Assembly (NCBI RefSeq): GCF_001187435.1
Contig: NZ_LFXA01000013.1
Coordinates: 186,001-250,000 of the forward strand
Length of the DNA: 64,000 bases
Direction of reading: 5' to 3'
Source: Streptomyces caatingaensis
GTDB lineage: Bacteria > Actinomycetota > Actinomycetes > Streptomycetales > Streptomycetaceae
The notes beneath the pieces were generated by a model. The model did not search any database and had not been told where the DNA came from. It worked only from the letters and a program-made list of their open reading frames with translations. The position numbers and the translations under genes are program-made. Below, in pieces: positions 54,597 through 62,235 of the stretch. Position 1 is the first letter of the stretch. Every line of letters starts with the position of its first letter.

Positions 54597-55508
54597 ATGA
54601 CATCCAAGGGAGTTGCGCCGGGGCCCCGCGCGTACCGCGCCATGAGCGAGGAGGAGCGGCGCTCGCAGTCCCGGAGGACCGACGGCGAGCCGGTCCTGGA
54701 CTTCAGCGTGGGCCGGGTCAACGAGGACAGCACCCCGTACATCGACTACCACAGCGTCGACGTGCTGCTGAGCCTCCAGCACCCGCGCACCGAGGAGCCG
54801 GCGGAGCTGACCTTCTACATCACCGGCCAGGTTCAGGAACTGCTGTTCAAGCTCATGTTCACCGAGGTCAACCGGGTCCGTGACCTGTTGTTCGACGACC
54901 GGGTCGACGACGCGCTCCGCCACCTCCGCCGGATCGAGCGCGTCCAGCGCGTCCTCACCGCCTGCTGGGAGCCGGTCAGCACCCTCACCCCCACCGAATT
55001 CGCGGGATTCCGGGACCAGTTGGGCACGGCATCGGGGTTCCAGTCGTACATGTACCGGCAGCTGGAGTTCTCGCTCGGCAACAAGGAGCGCCGGATGGCC
55101 GAGGCCTATCGCGCCGTTCCCTGGCTGTACGAGCAGGTCACGGCGGTGCTGCGGGCTCCGGGCCTGTACGACGCGGTGCTGTCGCTGCTGCACCGCCGGG
55201 GGCGCGTCCCCGGGAGCTGCGTCCCGCGCGAGTACGCCGCGCCCTACGTGCCCGATCCCCTGGTGGAGGAGGCGTGGGGCGCCGTCTACCGGTCCCCGGC
55301 GGACGACCCGCAGCTGCACGCCCTCGCCGAGGCGCTGGCGGAGCTGAACTACCAGTATTCCCGCTGGCGCACCACGCACCTGCTGACCGTCGAGCGGATC
55401 ATGGGGTACAAGCCGGGGACGGGCGGCACGCTGGGGGTCGAGTGGCTCCGGCGCGTCGCCGAGCACCGGTTCTTCCCCGAACTGTGGTCCGTCCGTACGG
55501 AACTGTGA
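54597..55508 (+). CDS. kynA: Tryptophan 2,3-dioxygenase
   Basis: A 303-residue heme enzyme that opens the indole ring of tryptophan (or halotryptophan) to N-formylkynurenine. Family motifs: IDYHSVDVLLSLQ, FQSYMYRQLEFSLGN, and WRTTHLLTVERIMGYKPGT with the heme ligand H261, ending GGTLGVEWL. ATG 54597 starts MTSKGVAPGP. Its stop overlaps the arylformamidase start by one base (TGATG). In a cluster with a tryptophan halogenase the substrate is probably halogenated, as in taromycin biosynthesis. Confidence 0.95.
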   Translation: MTSKGVAPGPRAYRAMSEEERRSQSRRTDGEPVLDFSVGRVNEDSTPYIDYHSVDVLLSLQHPRTEEPAELTFYITGQVQELLFKLMFTEVNRVRDLLFDDRVDDALRHLRRIERVQRVLTACWEPVSTLTPTEFAGFRDQLGTASGFQSYMYRQLEFSLGNKERRMAEAYRAVPWLYEQVTAVLRAPGLYDAVLSLLHRRGRVPGSCVPREYAAPYVPDPLVEEAWGAVYRSPADDPQLHALAEALAELNYQYSRWRTTHLLTVERIMGYKPGTGGTLGVEWLRRVAEHRFFPELWSVRTEL

Positions 55509-56398
55509 TGCCGGAGGACACCGCACGCGGCCCGCTCGTCTACGGGGCGTACGACCAGGAGGCGCTGGACCGGCAGTACTCCCCCAGTTCCCGCGTTCCC
55601 GACATCACCGTCTTCCTCGACGAGTACGCCGCGCTCAGCGAGCGGACCCGCAACCGCCTCACCGTCCGCGCCGGCGTCCCGTACGGCCGCCGGGAGTGCG
55701 AGACGCTGGACTTCTTCCCCGCCGCGCGGCCCGGGGCGCCGCTGCTCGTGTTCGTCCACGGCGGCTACTGGCAGGAGTTGGGCAAGGACGACTCCTCCTT
55801 CCCGGCGCGGCGGACGGTGCCCGCGGGCGCCGCCTTCGCCGCCCTCGACTACGGGCTGGCCCCCGCGTACCGGCTGGAGGAGATCGTCGGCCAGGTCCGC
55901 CGCGGACTGGAGTGGCTGGTCACGCACGCCGCCGAGCTGGGCGTGGACAAGAACCGCATCCATCTGAGCGGCAGTTCCGCGGGCGCCCACCTGGTGCTGA
56001 TGGCGCTGCTGGACGACTGGCGGCCGGACGGCCGGCACCCGGCCGACGTCTTCGCGGGCGCCGTCCTGCTCAGCGGTGTCTACGACCTCGAGCCGCTCCG
56101 GCTGACGTACGTCAACGAGCCGCTCGGCCTGACCGAGCGCACCGCGCGCCTGATGAGCCCGGTGCGCCGGCTGCCCGGCCGGCTGCCGCCGCTGACCGTC
56201 GCCCTGGGCGGGGTGGAGACCGAGGAGTTCCGGCGCCAGCACGACGAGCTGGCCGAGGCGGTCGCGGGGCGTTCGCCCGCCGTGCGGAACCTGATCGTCC
56301 CCCACCGCAACCACTTCGACCTCCCCTTCGACCTCGACGATCCGGCGACGGATCTCGGCGGGGCCGTGTTCCGTCAGCTGGGGCTGACGGCTTCCTGA
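55508..56398 (+). CDS. kynB: Arylformamidase (kynurenine formamidase), alpha/beta-hydrolase
   Basis: A 296-residue hydrolase. The oxyanion motif is VHGGYWQEL, the nucleophile is S157 in GSSAGAH, and the late HRNHFDLPFDL carries the catalytic His. It removes the formyl group from N-formylkynurenine. Its start overlaps the dioxygenase stop, so the two are made together. The HGGxW signature is typical of kynurenine formamidase rather than of general esterases. Confidence 0.9.
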   Translation: MPEDTARGPLVYGAYDQEALDRQYSPSSRVPDITVFLDEYAALSERTRNRLTVRAGVPYGRRECETLDFFPAARPGAPLLVFVHGGYWQELGKDDSSFPARRTVPAGAAFAALDYGLAPAYRLEEIVGQVRRGLEWLVTHAAELGVDKNRIHLSGSSAGAHLVLMALLDDWRPDGRHPADVFAGAVLLSGVYDLEPLRLTYVNEPLGLTERTARLMSPVRRLPGRLPPLTVALGGVETEEFRRQHDELAEAVAGRSPAVRNLIVPHRNHFDLPFDLDDPATDLGGAVFRQLGLTAS

Positions 56399-56455
56399 TC
56401 GCTTCTCTCCTCATCTCCGCGTCGAACCAGCTGACTTCTTGGGGTGCACTCACTC

Positions 56456-58051
56456 ATGACCGACGACAACCGGATCAAGAACATCGTCGTCCTCGGCGGC
56501 GGTACCGCCGGCTGGATGTCCGCCGCCTACCTGGGCCGGGCGCTGGGCGACACCGTCAGGATCACGGTGCTGGAGGCACCGGCGATCCCCAGGATCGGCG
56601 TCGGCGAGGCCACGATCGCCAATCTGCAGAAGGTGTTCTTCGACTTCCTCGGGCTGCGCGAGGAGGACTGGATGCCCGAGTGCAACGCCAGCTTCAAGAT
56701 GGGCATCCGGTTCGTCAACTGGCGTACGCCCGGCGCCGGCGAGGCCACGGGCCGCCCGCTGGGCGGGGGCAAGGACCACTTCGACCACCTCTTCGGCCTG
56801 CTGCCCGAGCACGACGACCTGCCGCTGTCGCACTACTGGACGTACAAGCGGCTCAACGGGCTGACCGACGAGCCGTTCGACCGGGCCTGCTACCCGCAGC
56901 CGGCGGTCTTCGACCGCAAGCTCTCCCCCCGCTTCCTCGACGGGACCAAGTGGGCCAGCTACGCCTGGCACTTCGACGCCCAGCTGGTCGCCGACTTCCT
57001 GCGCCGCTTCGCCACGCAGAAGCAGGGCGCGATCCACGTCGAGGACACGTTCGTCGGGGCGGACATCGACCAGCGCGGCCACATCACGGCGATCAGGACC
57101 GAGGGCGGACGCACCCTGGAGGCCGACCTCTTCGTCGACTGCTCCGGCTTCCGCAGCCTGCTCGTCAACCAGGTCATGAAGGAACCGTTCCTGGACATGA
57201 GCGACCACCTCCTCAACGACCGCGCGGTCGCCACCCAGGTGCCGCACGACGACGAGGCGGACGGCGTCGAGCCCTTCACCTCGGCCATCGCGATGTCCTC
57301 GGGCTGGACCTGGAAGATCCCCATGCTCGGGCGCTTCGGCACCGGTTACGTCTACTCCAGCCGGTTCACCACGCAGGACGAGGCCACCGAGGAGTTCTGC
57401 CGGATGTGGGGCCTCGACCCCGCGACGCAGCCGCTCAACCACGTCAGGTTCCGCGTCGGCCGCAACCGCCGCGCGTGGGTGAAGAACTGCGTCGGCATCG
57501 GCCTGTCCTCGTGCTTCCTGGAGCCGCTGGAGTCCACCGGCATCTACTTCGTCTACGCGGCCCTCTACCAGCTGGTCAAGAACTTCCCCGACAAGCGCTT
57601 CGACCCCGTCCTGGTCAACCGCTTCAACAGCGAGATCGAGACGATGTTCGACGACACGCGGGACTTCATCCAGGCCCACTTCAGCTTCGCGCCCCGCGAC
57701 GACACCCCGTTCTGGCGGGCCTGCAAGGAACTGGAACTCGCCGAGGGCTTCAAGGAGAAGGTCGCGCTCTACAAGTCCGGCCTCGGCGTCAACCTGCCAG
57801 TGACGGACGAGAGCAGCTACTACGGCAACTTCGAGGCCGAGTTCCGCAACTTCTGGAGCAACGCGAACTACTACTGCGTGTTCGCGGGGCTCGACTACCT
57901 GCCCGACCACGTGATGCCCGCGCTGGCCCACCGTCCCGAGTCGATCGCCACCGCCGAGTCCGCGTTCGCCGAGGTCGCCAAGCGCCGGGAGGAGCTGCTG
58001 CGGACGCTGCCCAGCACCTACGACTACCTGCGCCGGCTGCACCGGAAGTGA
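56456..58051 (+). CDS. Flavin-dependent tryptophan halogenase
   Basis: A 531-residue halogenase. The FAD motif is VLGGGTAGWMSAAYLG, the catalytic lysine is K81 (NASFKMGIRFVNW), the WxWxIP motif is W284-T-W286-K-I-P, and E359/S360 in LESTG position the substrate. Size and the LEPLESTGIYF phrase place it with the Trp-6/Trp-7 halogenases rather than the shorter Trp-5 ones; the exact position cannot be read from sequence by eye. ATG 56456 is used; GTG 56444 is possible. It needs reduced FAD, but no flavin reductase gene is in the window. It sits between arylformamidase and an antiporter. Confidence 0.95.
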   Translation: MTDDNRIKNIVVLGGGTAGWMSAAYLGRALGDTVRITVLEAPAIPRIGVGEATIANLQKVFFDFLGLREEDWMPECNASFKMGIRFVNWRTPGAGEATGRPLGGGKDHFDHLFGLLPEHDDLPLSHYWTYKRLNGLTDEPFDRACYPQPAVFDRKLSPRFLDGTKWASYAWHFDAQLVADFLRRFATQKQGAIHVEDTFVGADIDQRGHITAIRTEGGRTLEADLFVDCSGFRSLLVNQVMKEPFLDMSDHLLNDRAVATQVPHDDEADGVEPFTSAIAMSSGWTWKIPMLGRFGTGYVYSSRFTTQDEATEEFCRMWGLDPATQPLNHVRFRVGRNRRAWVKNCVGIGLSSCFLEPLESTGIYFVYAALYQLVKNFPDKRFDPVLVNRFNSEIETMFDDTRDFIQAHFSFAPRDDTPFWRACKELELAEGFKEKVALYKSGLGVNLPVTDESSYYGNFEAEFRNFWSNANYYCVFAGLDYLPDHVMPALAHRPESIATAESAFAEVAKRREELLRTLPSTYDYLRRLHRK

Positions 58052-58117
58052 GCGGCCGGCTCACGGGCAGCCGGCCTCACCGGCGGCCGTCCTCCGTCCC
58101 CGACCGACAGGAATCGC

Positions 58118-59407
58118 GTGACAGCCTCTGAACCACTGCTCCGGGCCGCCCACGTGCTGGCGGTGCTCTGCGCGGCGATGGTGGTCGTGCGGGCGGGCCG
58201 GCTGCCGGCCCGCGCGGCCCGCCAGCCGGAGGTCATCGGCGAGATCGTGACCGGCCTGCTGGCCGGCCCGGTCCTGATCCGGCTGCTCGGGCCCGGCACC
58301 TTCGCGGCGCTCCTGCCCGCCCCCGTGCTCGGCACCCTCAAGGTGATCGCCGAGGCCGGACTCGCCCTGTTCATGGTGGGTCTGGCCGGCCACCTCCGGC
58401 CGGGCCGGGCGGCCGCCAGGCGCGCGCGGACGGGGTGGCTGGTGGCAGGATCGTTCCTGCCCGCCTGCGCCGCCGGGCTGCTGCTCGCGGGCTGGATCCT
58501 GCTCACCGACGACCGGGCCGCCCGCGGCGGCGCCCCGCTGCCCGCCTTCCTGCTCGCCGTGGCCGTGTGCACGTCCATCACGGCGGTGCCCGTGCTGGCC
58601 CGGATCCTCGACGACCGCGGGCTCATGGAGACCGGCACGGGCCGTGACACCCTCCTGGCCGCGATCGTCATCGACGCCGTGGCCTGGCTGCTGCTGCCGG
58701 TGGCCGTGGGTCTGCGCTCGGGCGACAGCGGCGGCTTCCTGCGGGCGGCCGCCGTCCTCGGCGCGGGCGTCCTGGCCGCGGCCGCCCTGCGCGCGCTGCT
58801 CGCCCGCCCCGCCGCCACCCGTCTCGCCGGGCGCTTCCCCCGGGCGGCCGCCCTCGCGGTCGCCGGGCTCGCCCTCGCGATGGCCTTCACCATGAAGGAG
58901 CACGGCATGACGGCGATCATCGGCGCCGTCCTCGCCGGACTGGCCGTCCCCTCCCGGACCCGCCGGGAGTGGGTGCCCGCGGTGGCCGCCGTCACCAGGG
59001 CCGGCCACGCGCTGGTGCCCGTCTTCTTCGTCGTCGGCGGCGTCACCGTGCTCACCGGCGCCCTGGGCTCCGCGTCGCCCGCCCTCATCGTCCTCACCAC
59101 GCTGCTCGGCGTCGCGGGCAAGGCGCTGGGCGGGTACTGCGGCGCCCGGCTGGGCCGGTACGGGCACTTCGACGCCCTGCGGGTCGGCGCCCTGATGAAC
59201 ACCCGCGGCCTGACCGAGCTCATCGTGCTCCAGGTCTGCCACAGCGCCGGCGTCCTGACCACCGCGCTCTACCTCGCCTTCCTCGTCATGGCACTGACCA
59301 CCACCGCCCTGACCGGGCCCGCCCTGCTGGCCGTCGACCGCGCGGAGCACCGCCGCCCGCCCGCCCCCGCCCGGGAGCCGGCCCCCGCGAGAGGAAACGC
59401 CGCGTGA
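58118..59407 (+). CDS. Cation/proton antiporter (CPA2-like)
   Basis: A 429-residue membrane protein with about 12 helices. The GEIVTGLLAGPVLIRLLGPG region is a KefB/Na+-H+ exchanger feature, with CTSITAVPVLARILDDRGL and AGKALGGYCGARLGR, MNTRGLTELIVLQV later. GTG 58118 follows AGGAA. Antiporters of this kind occur in other halogenated-product clusters (RebU of rebeccamycin); they may keep ion balance, or export the product. Its place inside the kynurenine operon is notable. Confidence 0.87.
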   Translation: MTASEPLLRAAHVLAVLCAAMVVVRAGRLPARAARQPEVIGEIVTGLLAGPVLIRLLGPGTFAALLPAPVLGTLKVIAEAGLALFMVGLAGHLRPGRAAARRARTGWLVAGSFLPACAAGLLLAGWILLTDDRAARGGAPLPAFLLAVAVCTSITAVPVLARILDDRGLMETGTGRDTLLAAIVIDAVAWLLLPVAVGLRSGDSGGFLRAAAVLGAGVLAAAALRALLARPAATRLAGRFPRAAALAVAGLALAMAFTMKEHGMTAIIGAVLAGLAVPSRTRREWVPAVAAVTRAGHALVPVFFVVGGVTVLTGALGSASPALIVLTTLLGVAGKALGGYCGARLGRYGHFDALRVGALMNTRGLTELIVLQVCHSAGVLTTALYLAFLVMALTTTALTGPALLAVDRAEHRRPPAPAREPAPARGNAA

Positions 59408-59498
59408 CCGGCCCGCCGGACGCCCCGCCGCCCGTCGCTCCCCCCGGGCCCGTCACCCCCGACGACGACCCGCCACCGTCCGATCGGAGATCCCGCAG

Positions 59499-60755
59499 AT
59501 GACCAGCCGCGCAACCGCCGAGCGGCTCGACCGCGCCGACCCCCTCGCCCGCACCCGGGCGTCCTTCGACATCCCGCCGGGAGTCGTGTACCTGGACGGC
59601 AACTCGCTCGGCGCCCTGCCCCGCGGCGTCCCGCGGGCCCTCGACCGCACCGTCCGGCAGTGGCGCGACCACCTGATCAAGGGCTGGACCGACGACGGCT
59701 GGCTGGACGCGCCGACGCGGACCGGCGACCGCGTGGGACGGCTCCTCGGCGCCGCGCCCGGCCAGACGGTCGCCGGCGACTCCACCTCCGTCCAGCTGTT
59801 CAACGCGCTGGTCACCGCGGCCCGGCTCCGGCCGGAGCGCACGGTCCTCCTGTACGACGCCGACGGCTTCCCCACCGACCGCTATCTCGCCTCGTCCGTC
59901 GCACGCCTGCTCGGCCTGGAGCTCCGCCCGTGCCGCATGGGCGACATGCGAGCGGCTCTGGAGGCGTACGGACAGGAGGTCGCCGTCGTCCTGGGCGCCC
60001 CGGTCGACTTCCGCACGGGTGAGCTCTTCGACATCGCCGCGATCACCGCGCGGGCCCACCGGGCCGGCGCCGTCACCGTGTGGGACCTGTGTCACGCCGC
60101 CGGGGCCCTGCCGCTGTCGCTGGACGCGGACGGCGTCGATCTCGCGGTCGGCTGCGGCTACAAGTTCCTCTCCGGCGGCCCCGGGGCCCCGGCCTACCTC
60201 TACGTCGCCCGGCGGCACCGGGCCGCCGCCGATCAGCCCCTGACCGGATGGCTCGGCCACGCCGCGCCGTTCGCGATGGCGGCCGGCTACCGCCCCGCCG
60301 AGGACATGTCCCGCTTCCGCATCGGCGCGCCGCCCATGCTGTCCCTGTCGGCGCTCGACGCGGCGCTGGACGTCTTCGACGGCGTCTCCGTCGAGGACAT
60401 CCGCGCCAAGAACACCGCACTCGGCCGGTTCTTCATCGAGTGCTTCGACGAGCACCTGGCCGGCCTCGGCTTCGGCCTGGTCACTCCCCGGGCGGCCGAA
60501 CGGCGCAGCAGCCAGGTCACGTTGAGCCACCCGCACGCCTCCGAGCTCATGGACGGGCTGGCCGCGCGCGGCGTGCTCGGCGACGTACGTCCCCCCGCCC
60601 TGCTGCGCTTCGGCTTCAACAGCCTCTACGTCTCGTACACGGACATCCACCACGCCGTCACGGTGCTCGCCGGCCTGGCCGCGCCGGACAGGCACCGGCC
60701 CGCGCGGACGGACGCGGCGCGGCGACTCATCGGAGAGACCCATGTGGTTCAGTGA
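59499..60755 (+). CDS. kynU: Kynureninase
   Basis: A 418-residue PLP enzyme that splits kynurenine (here possibly halokynurenine) to anthranilate and alanine. Family phrases: YLDGNSLGALPRGV at the start, DSTSVQLFNALV, VWDLCHAAGALPL, and the PLP lysine K222 in GCGYKFLSGGPGAPA. ATG 59499 is the start. The last 14 bases overlap the CoA-ligase start. Its presence takes the pathway past kynurenine, unlike taromycin, to a halogenated anthranilate. Confidence 0.95.
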   Translation: MTSRATAERLDRADPLARTRASFDIPPGVVYLDGNSLGALPRGVPRALDRTVRQWRDHLIKGWTDDGWLDAPTRTGDRVGRLLGAAPGQTVAGDSTSVQLFNALVTAARLRPERTVLLYDADGFPTDRYLASSVARLLGLELRPCRMGDMRAALEAYGQEVAVVLGAPVDFRTGELFDIAAITARAHRAGAVTVWDLCHAAGALPLSLDADGVDLAVGCGYKFLSGGPGAPAYLYVARRHRAAADQPLTGWLGHAAPFAMAAGYRPAEDMSRFRIGAPPMLSLSALDAALDVFDGVSVEDIRAKNTALGRFFIECFDEHLAGLGFGLVTPRAAERRSSQVTLSHPHASELMDGLAARGVLGDVRPPALLRFGFNSLYVSYTDIHHAVTVLAGLAAPDRHRPARTDAARRLIGETHVVQ

Positions 60756-62235
60756 CATTCTCGACCGGCACTGCCGCCAGCGCGGGCACGCGCCCGCCGT
60801 CGTGGAGGGCGAACGGGGCCTCACCTGGCTCGAACTGCGCGGCGCGGCCCACTCGGTGGCGGCGCGCCTGAGCGAGCGGGGCGTGCGGCACGGCGACCGG
60901 GTCGCGGTGTACTCGCGCAACCGGCTGGAGGTCGTCGTGAGTTACTTCGCGCTGGCGCACCTGGGCGCACCGTTCGTGCCCGTCAACCACGCCATGTCGC
61001 CGGCCGAGTTCGCCGACGCCGCCGAGCGCATGGACATCCGGCACGTCATGGGCGAGCGGCGCCCGGTGGAGAGGCTCGGTCCCGCCGAGGAGCGGACGAC
61101 CGTGTTCGACTCCGTGGAGTTCCAGGAGACACTCGTCGCCGGGCAGGCCCCGCCGCCGTCCACCGCGGCCCTGGAGGACCCGCTGGCGGTGCTGCTGACC
61201 TCCGGGACCACCGGCAGGCCCAAGGGCGTGCTCCAGACCGCCGGCGCGCTGCGGCAGATGACGCTGTCGTGGCTGGCCCAGGCCCGCGCGGACGACACCG
61301 TCCGCCTGCTCAACCTCAACTCGCTGGCGCACGGCGGGGTCACCGTGACGTTCCACTACCTCGCGGCCGGCGCCACCTTGCACCTGATGCGCGAGTTCCA
61401 GCCGCGGGCCGTCCTGCGGCAGATCACCGAACAGGGCGTCACCCACGTCTGGATGGTGCCGCAGATGCTGCGGTTCCTGATGATGGCGGTCGGCGAGAAC
61501 GCCCGGGTGCCCAACCGGCTGCGCGAGATCATGCTGGGGGCGGCGCCGATCGACCAGGAGCTGCTGCGCGGTGCCCGGGAGGCCTTCGGCTGCGGGTTCC
61601 GCAACATCTACGGCATGACGGAGGCCGGCGGCACCTTCTGCACCTGGCTGTCCGACAGTTCCCTGGAGGAGACCGCGAGCGTGCCGCTGGAGTCCAGCGG
61701 ACGCGCCGTCCCCGGCGTCCGCGTCGAGATCCACGACGAGGAGAACCGTCCGCTGCCCGACGGCGAGGTCGGGGAGGTGTGCGTCCTGGCCCCCGGGCGG
61801 ATGTCGCACTACGTCGGTGACGCGGCGGAGACCGGCCGCACGCTCGTGGACGGCTGGGTCCGCACCGGCGATCTCGGCTGGATGGACGGGAACGGTTACG
61901 TCCACCTCAAGGACCGCAAGAAGGACGTCATCAAGCGCGGCGGCCAGAACGTCTTCCCGGCGGAGGTCGAGAACGCCGTCGCCGGTTTCGACGGCGTGGC
62001 GGACGCCGCGGTGATCGGCGTCCCCGACGAGGTGTGGGGTGAGGTCCCGCTGGTGTTCGTCGTGGTCCGCGAGGGTGCCGCGTTCTCCCCCGACGCGCTC
62101 CTCACCTTCCTGCACGGCCGGCTCGCCTCGTACAAGCTCCCGAGGGAGGTCCGGACCGTCTCCGGGATCCCGCGGAACGCGGCCGGGAAGATCCTGCGGC
62201 GGGTGCTCGCGGAACAGTGCGGCGGGGCGCGGTGA
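60742..62235 (+). CDS. Aryl-CoA ligase, probably (halo)anthranilate-CoA ligase
   Basis: A 497-residue AMP-forming CoA ligase. Motifs: LLTSGTTGRPKGVLQT, IYGMTEAGGTF, WVRTGDLGWMDGNG, KDVIKRGGQNVFPAEVE and AAGKILRR. It starts inside the kynureninase gene and ends overlapping the next gene (GTGA). Between kynureninase and an aminobenzoyl-CoA-type monooxygenase, its substrate is almost certainly an anthranilate. It is not close to the two paralogous ligases further left. Confidence 0.9.
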   Translation: MWFSDILDRHCRQRGHAPAVVEGERGLTWLELRGAAHSVAARLSERGVRHGDRVAVYSRNRLEVVVSYFALAHLGAPFVPVNHAMSPAEFADAAERMDIRHVMGERRPVERLGPAEERTTVFDSVEFQETLVAGQAPPPSTAALEDPLAVLLTSGTTGRPKGVLQTAGALRQMTLSWLAQARADDTVRLLNLNSLAHGGVTVTFHYLAAGATLHLMREFQPRAVLRQITEQGVTHVWMVPQMLRFLMMAVGENARVPNRLREIMLGAAPIDQELLRGAREAFGCGFRNIYGMTEAGGTFCTWLSDSSLEETASVPLESSGRAVPGVRVEIHDEENRPLPDGEVGEVCVLAPGRMSHYVGDAAETGRTLVDGWVRTGDLGWMDGNGYVHLKDRKKDVIKRGGQNVFPAEVENAVAGFDGVADAAVIGVPDEVWGEVPLVFVVVREGAAFSPDALLTFLHGRLASYKLPREVRTVSGIPRNAAGKILRRVLAEQCGGAR

